64,000 nt of DNA, taken from positions 2,480,001-2,544,000 of the forward strand of contig NZ_CP109149.1 in the NCBI RefSeq assembly GCF_035920345.1, in the 5' to 3' direction. A model generated the notes under the pieces. It saw nothing but the letters and a program-made list of their open reading frames with translations, was not told the origin of the DNA and did not search any database. The stretch comes from Nocardia vinacea (GTDB lineage: Bacteria; Actinomycetota; Actinomycetes; Mycobacteriales; Mycobacteriaceae). This document shows positions 18,201 to 26,638 of the stretch, piece by piece (within the stretch, counting starts at the first letter, position 1; each line of letters begins with the position of its first letter). Both the position numbers and the translations under genes were made by a program.

Positions 18201-21200
18201 CGCAATGCCACCGGGACGGCGTGGACCGTGCACTCGTTCGGCCGGACACTGACCGGCAGCCACGCACCGACGAAAGCCACCGTTCCGACCATCGATGTCG
18301 GCATCGACATCGAACCGGAGATGTTCTACTCCGGCCTGGCGGCGGCGGGCCTGCAGTACGGCCCAGCCTTCCAGCGCGTGACCTCGGTGCGGGTCGGCAA
18401 GGACGCCGTGGTCGCTACGGTTGACGGCACGATCGCCGCGGACTCCGGACATCTCGCGCATCCGGCGGTAGTCGATGCCGCGATGCAGACCGCGGCGCTG
18501 CTGTTCGCCGACGAGCGGATCAATGAGGGCATTATGGTGCCCGTCGGGGTGGCGGCGGTCCGGTTGCTCGCGCCGATTCCCGACCAGATCACGGTCGTCG
18601 CGCGCCGCGATCCGCGGGCGCGGCTGCGCGCCGATGTAGACCTGCTCGACGGTGACGAGAATCTGGTGCTGCGGTTGACCGGACTGCAGATCGGTGCGCT
18701 GAAGCCGGGCGACGACCCACTGCACCGCATGGCCGATTTCTATTACGCCGACACCATGCAACAGCGCGAACCCATCGATCCGGCCGCATTGGGCGATACC
18801 GGTTCGGCTGCCACGGTGGTCGTCGCGATCGGAAAGAGCAGCCGCGCCGAGCAATTGGCGGAAGCGATCCCGGAATCGCGGCTCTACCTGGTCGATCCGG
18901 CCGGGCCGGAGCTTGCGGCGGAACTGGTGACGCACCTGCTGGCCGCTCGGACGGCGGAAGTGCAGCGGCTGCACGTCTGTGTGGTCGTCGGTACCGTCGA
19001 GGACGATCTCGCGGACCTGTGGACGCTCAAGCGGATCGCGGTCGCCGTCCACGAATTCGCCAACCCACCGTCGTCGGACGGCGCGCCGCAGACGGTCTTC
19101 GGCGACGGTTCGGCCCACGTCACCCTGGTAACCGAGCGCGCATTCACATTGCCGGACAGTGCGATCGCGCCGGATTCTCGACAGGCCGCGCTGGCCGGGG
19201 CGCGACGGGTGCTATTGAACGAGCAGACATCCTTGCGGTGGCGACTCATCGATGTCTCGCCTGATACCACCATCGCCGAGCTGCTCGCGGAATTGGCTGT
19301 GCCCGGGGCATTTTCGCACGACAACGCCGATGAGGTGCTGCTGCGCGACGGCAAACGCTGGGTGCCCGTGGTGACCAAACCGCTGTCGGAGCGTCTCGAG
19401 GTGCTCGATGCCCCGGAGCCGCTCACCGATTCGGAGGCCAATTTCGAGCTCGAACTCCCCCGAACCCGGCTGCTGTCGGCGCTGGCCTGGCGGCAGTGCC
19501 CGCGCCCGGAACCGGGTCCCGATCAGGTCGAGGTCCGCATGCAGGTCATCGGGCTGAATTACAAGGATCCACTCAAGGTCATCGGCCTGCTCGGCGAAAG
19601 AGAGCTGGCACCAACGTATTTCGGTACGGTGCCCGGTATGGAGGGCGTCGGCGCCGTGGTGCGGGTCGGCGCCGAGGTAGCGGGCGTATCCGTCGGCGAC
19701 CTGGTCGCCGTCGCGGCCAAGGGCATGATGCGACGCTTCGCGATCGTCGATCGACAGCTGGCCATTCCGCTGCCGCCCGATGCGGACCCCGGATACTGCA
19801 CCAGCACCATCGCCTTCGGCACCGCCGAATACGCACTGCTGGATCTGGCCCGATTGGAGCCAGGTGAGACGGTACTGATCCACGGAGCCGCCGGTGGCGT
19901 CGGGACGGCCGCCATCCAGGTCGCCAAGGCACTGGGTGCGCGGATCATCGGTACGGCGAGTTCCGATGAGCGGCGGGCACATATCCTCGCCCTGGGCGCC
20001 GATCACGCGGTGAACTCGCGGTCGCTCGACTTCGTCGACGATGTGCTGGCCCTGACCGACGGCAAGGGGGCCGAGGTGGTGCTCAGCAGCGCGCCCGGGG
20101 AGATCCTGCGCCAGAACTTCAATGCCGTCGCCGAATTCGGGCGCATCGTCGAGGTCGGCAAGGCCGATATCTATACCGGCGGGCTGCTGGAACTGGCCAA
20201 TTTCGACAAGAACGTGGCCTATTACTCGATGGATCTGGACCGCCTCGTCGCGGTCCGTCCGCAGCGGCTGGCAAAGCTGCTGCAGCGGGTGTACGAGAAG
20301 GTCCTCGCGGAGATCTATCGGCCGCTGCCGTACCTGATGTTCGAGACCGAGGAGGTGGGCAAGGCCTTCGAGGAGGTGATTCGATCGACACGGCCGGCCC
20401 GGATCGCACTGCGCATGGATTCGCCGGAGCCGCCCGTGCGGCCGTACCTGCCCGAAATCGAGATACATTCCGACGCAACATATCTCGTCACCGGCGGCTT
20501 CGGCGGATTCGGGATGGCGACCGGTCGCTGGCTGGTACTGCGCGGCGCGCGCCGGCTGGTTCTGCTCGGCCGGGGCGGTGCGAGTACCCAGGAGGCGCGA
20601 CGGCAGCTCGAGGCTTGGCGCACGGTCGGCATCGAGGTGATCGAGGAACTGGTCGATGTGACCGACGCCGACACGGTCGCCGATGTAGTGGCCCGCGCCC
20701 ATAGCGTCGAGCACCCGCTGCGCGGCATCTTCCACGCGGCCGGCTCGGTGGCCGATAACCGGCTCGAGCAGATGGAACACGAACAACTGGCCAAGGTGTA
20801 CCTGCCGAAGGTGCATGGTGCGCGCGCCCTGCATCGTGCGGTCACCGAGGCGGGTATCCGGCTGGATATGTTCGTGCTGTATTCCTCCGGCGGATCGATG
20901 TACGGGATCTACGGCCAATACAACTACTGCGCGGCCAATGTGGCGGTCGAGGCGCTGGCCGAAGCGTGGTCCAGGGCCGGCGAGCGGGCGCTGTGCATCG
21001 GCTGGGGCCACCTTTCGGGGGCGACCGGGGGGATGGCCGCCGACGAAACGGCCGTCAAATACCTCGACCTGGTCGGCTTCGGACCGATCGATATGGCCGA
21101 TGCCACCGCCTATTTGGAACAAACACTGCGACTGGGCGAAACGCGGGCGGCGATCATCCCCACCGACTGGGCAAAGCTCACCGGGACCTTCCCCCAGCTG

Positions 21201-21659
21201 ACCCGCACCGGTCGGACCATCGAACTGGCCAAGGCCTCCGCCAAGGACACCTCCGAATTGGCTCAGCTGCGGTCCGAACTCGTCGAGATGGATGAAACCA
21301 AGCGTGGACAGTTCATTGCCCGCAAGATGGCCGAGGAACTCGCCGTGGTCATGGGCGTGCCGGTGGATTCGATCGATATGACGGTGCCGGTGCCCGAACT
21401 CGGACTGGACTCGCTGATGGCGGTGGAACTGGGCGCCCGCGTCACCAAAGCCCTCGGCATAGACCTGATGTCGCTGCAGATGGGTCGATCGTTCAGCCTG
21501 GAACAGGCCGGTCCGAAGGTGGCCGAGTTGATTCTGGCCGCCGAGCCCGGCCAGCCACAGCCGATTCCGGATCTGCCGGCGACCAATGGGGCCACACACG
21601 ACACCGCGGCCGCGAACGGATCGAGCGCCGTGGCAACGACGGCCGTACCGCAGCACTGA
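15246..21659 (+). CDS. Fully reducing type I polyketide synthase, Mas/Pks5-like
   Basis: One 2137-residue module. Ketosynthase: active Cys about 175 in DTACSSS, with HGTGT and GHTEAAAGV histidines. Acyltransferase: Ser about 618 in GHSVG, with the specificity region reading VPYHS. Dehydratase: His about 919 in HVVNGVRIMP and Asp in HPAVVDAAMQ. Enoyl reductase: LNYKDPLKVIG and HGAAGGVG about 1546. Ketoreductase: GGFGGFG about 1750 and YNYCAAN near 1893. ACP: Ser about 2056 in LGLDSLMAVE. All reductive sites look intact, so it should make saturated, perhaps methyl-branched, chains iteratively as mycocerosic acid synthase does. There is no thioesterase, so release fits transfer by the PapA gene 30 bp downstream. 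GTG 15246 follows GGGAGGA. Confidence 0.95.
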   Translation: MSDIAIVGIGCRYASGIDSPDTFWEFVVDKRDGVVEIPRDRWDYRRYYDPDPRTPGRSYTKHGAFMTIDPWEFDPDFFGISPREATVLDPQQRLMLEVTWEALDDAGMAGQAAGAPVGVYVGGFVVDQSVIGVVGPALFHTDMHTPASASYTMLSNRISYALNLTGPALTVDTACSSSLVAFHLACQALDNGDCTVALAGGVNVMLQPETFVLMCKGSFLAADGRCKSFDAAADGYGRGEGAGMVVLKKLDDAVRDGDRIYAVVKATGSNQDGRTTAITVPNADSQEALARSVRTRAGLSPDDITYVEAHGTGTLVGDPVELRALGRAFGAPAGRSSILGVGSVKATLGHTEAAAGVASVIKAALAIRHRTIPPQGWLDKANPDIPFDELGLRVQVDAERLAPDAAPMTIAVNGFGYGGTNAHAILQEYRAERVPPKPGHHHGILPISARSTGAARALAGRFADLISAGADPDHLAEAAWTRLAHHHYRTGVLVGETEDLVRDLRQYAAGAGRDAVRTVVSHNNEPVFVFSGMGPQWWGMARELLCAGGIFAESAERIDAEFCAVSGWSIIEELLRAEGESRVTSTEVAQPANFLVQVALVDELAQYGISPAAVVGHSVGEVSAACVSGMLTLPEAVRVAYHRARLQATTAGSGGMLAVGLTPERAREFVGDDPRVDIAAINSGNSLTLSGDVDRLDEIAEKLTEDAAFARRLRVEVPYHSRLMDPILDELRTELADLSPRPPRVPLYSTVTGDLVTNAEWDAEYWCANVRQPVRFFDAITKVIAAGSRVFLEIGPHPVLSGNIREALLDADVPGTTVATLDRKEPDSASIRRTLIGLYGAGVLNQEVLFPADRPAAAHVPLPRYPWQRTRLHSTLPLFEQARLGTPDSYAMLGDPDVEGRSDWLLQVGPELLPWLADHVVNGVRIMPGAAYLDAALSATATRLGVKRVALEQVRFVAPLIMGAPDVPLMALSVEESSGRFLIRSRNATGTAWTVHSFGRTLTGSHAPTKATVPTIDVGIDIEPEMFYSGLAAAGLQYGPAFQRVTSVRVGKDAVVATVDGTIAADSGHLAHPAVVDAAMQTAALLFADERINEGIMVPVGVAAVRLLAPIPDQITVVARRDPRARLRADVDLLDGDENLVLRLTGLQIGALKPGDDPLHRMADFYYADTMQQREPIDPAALGDTGSAATVVVAIGKSSRAEQLAEAIPESRLYLVDPAGPELAAELVTHLLAARTAEVQRLHVCVVVGTVEDDLADLWTLKRIAVAVHEFANPPSSDGAPQTVFGDGSAHVTLVTERAFTLPDSAIAPDSRQAALAGARRVLLNEQTSLRWRLIDVSPDTTIAELLAELAVPGAFSHDNADEVLLRDGKRWVPVVTKPLSERLEVLDAPEPLTDSEANFELELPRTRLLSALAWRQCPRPEPGPDQVEVRMQVIGLNYKDPLKVIGLLGERELAPTYFGTVPGMEGVGAVVRVGAEVAGVSVGDLVAVAAKGMMRRFAIVDRQLAIPLPPDADPGYCTSTIAFGTAEYALLDLARLEPGETVLIHGAAGGVGTAAIQVAKALGARIIGTASSDERRAHILALGADHAVNSRSLDFVDDVLALTDGKGAEVVLSSAPGEILRQNFNAVAEFGRIVEVGKADIYTGGLLELANFDKNVAYYSMDLDRLVAVRPQRLAKLLQRVYEKVLAEIYRPLPYLMFETEEVGKAFEEVIRSTRPARIALRMDSPEPPVRPYLPEIEIHSDATYLVTGGFGGFGMATGRWLVLRGARRLVLLGRGGASTQEARRQLEAWRTVGIEVIEELVDVTDADTVADVVARAHSVEHPLRGIFHAAGSVADNRLEQMEHEQLAKVYLPKVHGARALHRAVTEAGIRLDMFVLYSSGGSMYGIYGQYNYCAANVAVEALAEAWSRAGERALCIGWGHLSGATGGMAADETAVKYLDLVGFGPIDMADATAYLEQTLRLGETRAAIIPTDWAKLTGTFPQLTRTGRTIELAKASAKDTSELAQLRSELVEMDETKRGQFIARKMAEELAVVMGVPVDSIDMTVPVPELGLDSLMAVELGARVTKALGIDLMSLQMGRSFSLEQAGPKVAELILAAEPGQPQPIPDLPATNGATHDTAAANGSSAVATTAVPQH

Positions 21660-21689
21660 CCACCCTTATCGACGAATCGAGGTATCGCT

Positions 21690-23081
21690 GTGGTCGATTT
21701 CGGGCTCATCGACGAATGGAACCCGGCCCCTGGTCGGCTGGTCACCTGGGTTGCCGCACCGGAATCGGTGACGCGGGCCGCGCAGGCGCCCGTCCACCCC
21801 GCGCCGCCGTCACATCAGCAGGAGCAGTATCTGCGCCTGGCCGATCGGCACGCCGCCGCCGACTTCCGCTACTCCGGATTGTGTCTGGTCACGGCCGAGA
21901 TACCGATGGGTAATCTCGACCGGGATGCGATGACGCGCGTCATCAATGCATTCCTCCTGCGCCACGACACCTTTCGGACCTGGTTCGCCATCGATTCCGA
22001 TGGAACGGTGCGGCGGCACCTGGTCGCCCCCGATGTAGTCGACTTCGTGCCGATCGACTACGGCCGCCTCGATGACGCCGAAGCCATCCGCGAACATGTG
22101 CAGAAGACGACACCCGGTCCGTTCCAATGGGATTGCTTCACCTTCGGCGCGATCGAGCACGGTGAGTCGACCACGGTTTACCTGGCCGTCGACCATCTGC
22201 ACACCGACGGGCTCGGACAATATCTGTCCTGTTTCGACCTGGCCCACCTCTACGCCCAGCAGGTCTGGTCGGCCGTCGAGGACTTGCCCCCGGCCGCAAG
22301 CTATCTCGACTACTGCGTCATGGAACGCCAGTACACCGCCGCGATGACGCTCGCCTCGCACGGCGTTCGAAAATGGCTGGAGCTGATCCGCGGCAATGAC
22401 GGCGAATTGCCGTCGTTCCCTCTGGATCTCGGTAAGCGAACCGATGGCTACAACCGCAGCGCCCATCGCAGTATCACTTTAATGGACGAGGACGACGCAC
22501 GGCGGTTCGAAAAGATCTGTCGTGAGAACGATGCCGAATTCGTCGGTGGCGTCTTCGCTGCGGCGGCGCTGGCCGAACGCGAACTCGTCGACGGCGACTA
22601 TTACTTCGGCATGACACCGATCAGCACCCGCACGTCCCCGGCGGAGCGCGCCTCGGTCGGCTGGTATGTGTCACTTGTTCCGGTGGCCTTCCCGATCGGC
22701 ACCTCCAGCTTCGCCCGCGCCGTGTCCATTGCGCAGCGGGCCTATGAAAACGGTATTCGGCTGGCACCCACGTCATTTCACCGTGTGCTGGAGTTGCTGC
22801 CCGCCGATACCGATATCAAGGCTGGGCCGGGTTGGTCGACGCCGATGATCTCGTATGTGGACGCGCGCGACTTTATCGGGCACGAATTCTTCGGTGAGGT
22901 GCGCGGCGGCGTGTACGCCAATCGCGCTGCGTCCGAAGAGGTTCTGGTGTGGATCAACCGGCTGCCGACGGGGACGTCGTTGAGCGTCATCTATCCCGAT
23001 ACCCCGGTGGCGCACGAATCGGTGGATCGCTATGTGTCCGCGATGCGGGCGGTATTCGCGTCGGTCCTCGGTACTACGTGA
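21690..23081 (+). CDS. PapA-type polyketide-associated acyltransferase
   Basis: This 463-residue member of the condensation-domain superfamily has the catalytic HxxxDG motif at residues 169-174 (HLHTDG). The first residues (VDFGLIDEWNPAPGRLVTW) match PapA1/PapA3-type enzymes of mycobacteria, which move the finished acyl chain from a PKS onto a sugar or diol. It starts with GTG 30 bp after the PKS stop, so the two genes form an operon. I infer that it unloads the PKS at 15246 and esterifies an acceptor, with trehalose the best analogy. The acceptor cannot be read from the sequence. Confidence 0.9.
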   Translation: MVDFGLIDEWNPAPGRLVTWVAAPESVTRAAQAPVHPAPPSHQQEQYLRLADRHAAADFRYSGLCLVTAEIPMGNLDRDAMTRVINAFLLRHDTFRTWFAIDSDGTVRRHLVAPDVVDFVPIDYGRLDDAEAIREHVQKTTPGPFQWDCFTFGAIEHGESTTVYLAVDHLHTDGLGQYLSCFDLAHLYAQQVWSAVEDLPPAASYLDYCVMERQYTAAMTLASHGVRKWLELIRGNDGELPSFPLDLGKRTDGYNRSAHRSITLMDEDDARRFEKICRENDAEFVGGVFAAAALAERELVDGDYYFGMTPISTRTSPAERASVGWYVSLVPVAFPIGTSSFARAVSIAQRAYENGIRLAPTSFHRVLELLPADTDIKAGPGWSTPMISYVDARDFIGHEFFGEVRGGVYANRAASEEVLVWINRLPTGTSLSVIYPDTPVAHESVDRYVSAMRAVFASVLGTT

Positions 23082-23757
23082 CCAACTCCATCAGCCCGCG
23101 TGGATCGGAGGGCATCGCCTCGGTCGGGAAGCTGAACCGCACCAGCCGATGTGGCGGGGCCGCGTCGAAATGTGCGATGGATGACGGTATGAGACCTCCG
23201 ATCACCTTGTCCAAGAAGCTGTTCACATGTGCGAAGCCGGGCCGCAGGTGGACGGGCCAGCTGCTCAGGCGTCCGGCGGGCACATCGATGGTCGTCTGCT
23301 TCGCTACCCGCGCCGCCAGCGGCCAATGCACCGAGAAAGCCAGCCACAGATCCAGCGATTCCACCGCGCCCTCGCTGAAATCCAGCCCGCGTAGCAGCGT
23401 CAGACCGCCGATGAGCGGCATGATATTCGACGGGAAAGGCGATATACCGCTGCCGAACTGTAGGTGCGTGGTGTCGACGAAATGCGCGTCCTCGCGGGAG
23501 ACCACCGTATTGCCGGAGCGGGTTTCGGCGCGATAGTCTTCCGCGCGCAGCCAGCCGTCGACCCGCTGGAAGCGCTGTTCGATCCGGATCGTCGGATCCC
23601 CGTCGCCCGGGCGCATTTCGACGGTCGAGCGATAGCCGCCGTCCTCGTGCGCCACCACACTGGTCACCTCGAATCGGTGCGGCTGATCCGCGATACCGAC
23701 GGTGTACACGGATTTCTCGCCATCGGGAATCCCGGGATCACGGAACGCGGTGCGCAC
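23074..23757 (-). CDS. Hypothetical protein in the lipid locus
   Basis: A 227-residue protein whose stop overlaps the end of the convergent papA gene by 8 bp. It is rich in beta-type segments (TIRIEQRFQRVDGWLRAEDY, HRLVRFSFP) with one hydrophobic patch near IMPLIGGLTLLRGLDF, and has no clear signal peptide. The shape recalls lipid-associated beta-sandwich or barrel proteins such as DUF3108, but the match is too weak to name. It lies between PapA and a secreted mycolyltransferase-like protein, so a role in handling the lipid product is possible. Confidence 0.65.
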   Translation of the reverse strand: MRTAFRDPGIPDGEKSVYTVGIADQPHRFEVTSVVAHEDGGYRSTVEMRPGDGDPTIRIEQRFQRVDGWLRAEDYRAETRSGNTVVSREDAHFVDTTHLQFGSGISPFPSNIMPLIGGLTLLRGLDFSEGAVESLDLWLAFSVHWPLAARVAKQTTIDVPAGRLSSWPVHLRPGFAHVNSFLDKVIGGLIPSSIAHFDAAPPHRLVRFSFPTEAMPSDPRGLMELVT

Positions 23758-23901
23758 AAGTCCTCCTGTCGGCGACGATATGAAGAGTATTCAAATCGCT
23801 TGCGGCAGTTGCGGATGAGCAAAATCAATATCCCTGCGACTATTCACAAAATATCCTGACTGCAGACAGTGGTCCGCACACAACTCCCGCCGCCGCGCTA
23901 T

Positions 23902-24966
23902 TCATTGACCCAGCGCCGCACTGAATACCGGCCACGAATTGTGCAAGTCCTCCTGCCAATATCCCCAGGAATGCGTGCCGGTGCGCCGGAAATCGAAGGT
24001 GGCCGGAATAGCCAACTCCCGGAGTCGATCACGCAGTTGTTCGGTACAGCCCGCGGTAATGGCATCCAACACACCACCGATGAACACTTGGTCCAGGAGT
24101 TTCACCGGATTCGCATTGATACCCGGTCCGTCCAGGGTGTCGAGCGGTCCCGGCTGCCCGGTGCCGGTGGATACGTAGATGGTCGTACCACGCAGCTGGT
24201 CGGCATGTAGATAGGGATCGTTGGCGTCCCACGCCGGATCGGTGGGCGGACCCCACAGATTGAGCGGATTGCCGCGACGAGCGGTCACAACGGCATTCAC
24301 CATCGCCTGGCCCAGCAGGTCACTGGTGCGCACACAACCGCTATAGGAACCGATGGCACGGTAGAGACCGGGCGCGGCGATGGCGAGTCGGAATACCGCC
24401 GAACTCGCCATCGAAAGCCCCGCAATGGCATTGGCGCCCGTACCGCGAAATGCCGAGTCGATGATCGACGGCAGTTCCCCGGTGAGAAAGGTGGTCCAGC
24501 GCTGCCTGCCGATCACCGGATCGTCCACCTGCCAATCGGCGAAAAAGGTGCCACCGCCTCCGACCGGCATCACCACTGTGACCTGCTTATCGGCGAAGAA
24601 CCGCTCGACATCGGTCTTGGTGAGCCAATTGCTGCCGTCGCTCCAGACCCCGGTATCAGTACCGCCGTCGAAACCATTGAGCAGATACAAGACGGGTGCC
24701 GGTTTCGAATTGTCCACCGCAGGAAGGACTTCGATGGAAACGGTCCGCCCCATCGCCTCGGAATACACGGTCAGATCGAGTACTCGCCCCGGACCATGCG
24801 CCGCGGCGAGCATTCGTGACCCATCGGGTGCCTGCCGCGCGGTCGCCAAGGCACGCACCGGAATCGGCGTGTCCGAGTCCGATGCGGAATCCGCGAGCGC
24901 GATACCGCCCGAACACGCGAGGACGGCGGCCGTGCACAGCGCGGCCAAACGCGGGCCACAGCACAC
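23902..24966 (-). CDS. Secreted antigen-85-like mycolyltransferase/esterase
   Basis: This 354-residue alpha/beta hydrolase has the nucleophile motif IAGLSMASSAVFRLA, equivalent to GxSMxG in antigen 85, an early VLYLLNGFDGG strand with the oxyanion region, and a late HSWGYWQ that supplies the histidine. An N-terminal secretion signal (LAALCTAAVLACSGGIALA) is present; VLAC could be a lipobox. It would act in the cell envelope, moving mycolic or other acyl groups between trehalose esters. GTG 24966 gives a normal signal peptide and has GGAGG upstream; the frame to 25080 adds an Arg-rich stretch. The location beside PKS, PapA and MMPL suggests that it works on the exported lipid. Confidence 0.88.
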   Translation of the reverse strand: MCCGPRLAALCTAAVLACSGGIALADSASDSDTPIPVRALATARQAPDGSRMLAAAHGPGRVLDLTVYSEAMGRTVSIEVLPAVDNSKPAPVLYLLNGFDGGTDTGVWSDGSNWLTKTDVERFFADKQVTVVMPVGGGGTFFADWQVDDPVIGRQRWTTFLTGELPSIIDSAFRGTGANAIAGLSMASSAVFRLAIAAPGLYRAIGSYSGCVRTSDLLGQAMVNAVVTARRGNPLNLWGPPTDPAWDANDPYLHADQLRGTTIYVSTGTGQPGPLDTLDGPGINANPVKLLDQVFIGGVLDAITAGCTEQLRDRLRELAIPATFDFRRTGTHSWGYWQEDLHNSWPVFSAALGQ

Positions 24967-25284
24967 CTCGCACCTCCGATCGCAAGCGGCACTGTTCGGC
25001 CCGAACGTAAGCCGGGATCGCGCCGCCGCGGAACCGCTCGGCCAGAATTTGGGTGATCTCGTCAGCCGCCGCCGAACCACCTGGTATCCACCACAAACAC
25101 GGTCGACTACATCGGATACAAATTGTGCTTGCGCGGATTGTGTTCAGCGGGCGCTTCCTTGCCCCGCAACAGTTCCAGACTCTCGCGTACGGACCGGTCG
25201 GTGCGATAAGCGCTGGCACAACACGGTTCTGGACAGCTCACAACGCGAACCGCAATCCACTCGGCGGGCACCCTATGCCCGGTG

Positions 25285-25315
25285 CCGTCTGACCATCCCC
25301 TCCGCGGTCAGACGG
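25285..25315. terminator. Perfect 10-bp inverted repeat
   Basis: CCGTCTGACC (25285-25294) and GGTCAGACGG (25306-25315) form a perfect stem around an 11-bp loop. No T run follows on either strand, so it may be a weak factor-independent terminator, an RNA element or a protein site. No transcript is clearly known to end here. Confidence 0.35.
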
Positions 25316-25359
25316 CGGCAACTGACGCGCGAGGACATCGGCAGTCGAGATGTTGTTAC

Positions 25360-25386
25360 CATTTGGATGATAGACGCATCCGAATG
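25360..25386. promoter_or_regulatory. Paired operator-like motif upstream of the first TetR gene
   Basis: CATTTGGATG (25360-25369) and CATCCGAATG (25377-25386) both fit the palindromic pattern CATYYRRATG, with their starts 17 bp apart. The same pattern and the same spacing recur at 27786-27812 before the paralogous TetR gene. Repetition with identical geometry in front of two paralogous regulators is strong circumstantial evidence for a shared TetR operator. Confidence 0.6.
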
Positions 25387-25519
25387 AGCATGACAACGCC
25401 GAACAGGGCACGATCGCCGCGCCACCAGCTACATCTCCGCCATTCGCAGCACCGCGCGCGAGTATCGAACCGGTACGCTGCGCGGTGCCGCAGGAAGCAA
25501 GGGAACAGCGAAGGGACCG

Positions 25520-26638
25520 ATGGTTCGTCTGACGAGGGCACAGCAGCAGGACGCCACCCGCAGAAAGGTGTTGGCCGCGGCCAAGTCCGAGTTCGCGCAG
25601 CGCGGATTCCGCGGCGCGACGGTCGACGGCATCGCCGAGCGCGCGGATATGACGCGGGGTGCGGTCTATTCCAATTTTCCGGGCAAACGGGCGCTATATC
25701 TCGCGGTGCTCGCACACGAAGCCGAACAGGCTCCCGCGCCCGCCGCCGGCGCGAAGGCAGACACACCGGCCGCCGCGCTCAGCGCGTTCGCCAGCACCTG
25801 GCTCGAGCAACTGCCGCGGTCGAGCCAGTATGAGTACAGCGAGGACGAGCAGTTCACCTCCCCCGCACTCAGCGTCGATTTCGTACCCGAAGTCCTGATG
25901 AGCGAACAGATCCGGCGGCCGTTCGCACAGTTGCTCGCACTCGACGCGCTGCTGCTCGCCGTATCGCTGAGGGCAATCAGCCAACCCACGTCCGCACCGC
26001 TGGAAGGTTTCATCGCCAGTGCCGAATCCGTGCTGACGATCCTGTACGGGACGACCCAGCTGTCCTACGTCGCGCCCGAATTCACCGATCCGGCACGGGC
26101 CATCGCGCTATGCGAACAGGTCGCACTACTCGGCGGTGTGAAGACGCCGAACCCGCCGTACCCGACCGACGCGCGCGTCACTCGGGTCGACGAGCCTTGG
26201 GAACCGCCGAGCTGCATCGATCGCGTACGCGCGGACTCGGCTCGGCTCGACGGCGACGGCCTGATCGCCGTCATCGGCATGCACCGGATCGCCACCATCG
26301 AAGCGGCGCTATCGATCTGGCCCGAGCACACCGATATCACGCTGGCGCTGGTGAGCGATCATCCCGCGGAACTCGCACCGCTGGCGCGGCTGGCGATCGC
26401 GGATATCTGCCGGTCATTGCGCCATGCGTTTCCGGTCGCGGCGCTACCTCGGCTACAGGTGATCGTCGATGATGCCGGAACACTCGCGGCCGCATGCGGA
26501 TTCGACCGGGTCGACGACAATTCCGAGTTCGCGGTCCTCGTCGAGAACGGCCGCATCACGACGCGGGCCGAGGGCCGGGGCGCAGGTAAAGCCGCCGCAA
26601 CCGAATACGCCAGCTCATCGGCTCCGGACCGAGCGTAA
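25520..26638 (+). CDS. TetR-family regulator with extra C-terminal domain (paralogue 1)
   Basis: 372 residues, far longer than the usual 190-220. Residues 10-60 are the TetR DNA-binding domain (GFRGATVDGIAERADMTRGAVYSNF). A helical ligand domain follows to about 210. The last 150 residues form an alpha/beta unit starting EPWEPPSCIDRV and including LQVIVDDAGTLAAACGF and then FAVLVENGRITTRAEG, a strand order that resembles a thioredoxin/peroxiredoxin fold. The protein at 26615-27742 has the same architecture and lies tail to tail with a 24-bp overlap. It probably controls itself and the terpenoid genes through the CATYYRRATG sites; ligand and targets are inferred. Confidence 0.85.
   Translation: MVRLTRAQQQDATRRKVLAAAKSEFAQRGFRGATVDGIAERADMTRGAVYSNFPGKRALYLAVLAHEAEQAPAPAAGAKADTPAAALSAFASTWLEQLPRSSQYEYSEDEQFTSPALSVDFVPEVLMSEQIRRPFAQLLALDALLLAVSLRAISQPTSAPLEGFIASAESVLTILYGTTQLSYVAPEFTDPARAIALCEQVALLGGVKTPNPPYPTDARVTRVDEPWEPPSCIDRVRADSARLDGDGLIAVIGMHRIATIEAALSIWPEHTDITLALVSDHPAELAPLARLAIADICRSLRHAFPVAALPRLQVIVDDAGTLAAACGFDRVDDNSEFAVLVENGRITTRAEGRGAGKAAATEYASSSAPDRA

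Larger units (their letters stand above)
24967..25519. other. Intergenic region before the first TetR gene
   Basis: This 550-bp gap has no supported gene. Small open frames exist on both strands but lack ribosome sites and sensible composition. It holds the stem-loop at 25285-25315 and the operator-like pair at 25360-25386, annotated separately. The promoters of the mycolyltransferase and of the TetR gene must both lie here. Confidence 0.5.

Noticed and set aside
16806..21656. Two very long minus-strand open frames opposite the PKS gene
   Set aside because: They mirror the codon bias of the PKS and give Arg/His/Gln-rich products with no domain. The PKS domains on the plus strand are complete.
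24656..25219. Minus-strand open frame upstream of the mycolyltransferase
   Set aside because: Arg/Gly-rich product overlapping the signal peptide region of the real gene, no family signal.
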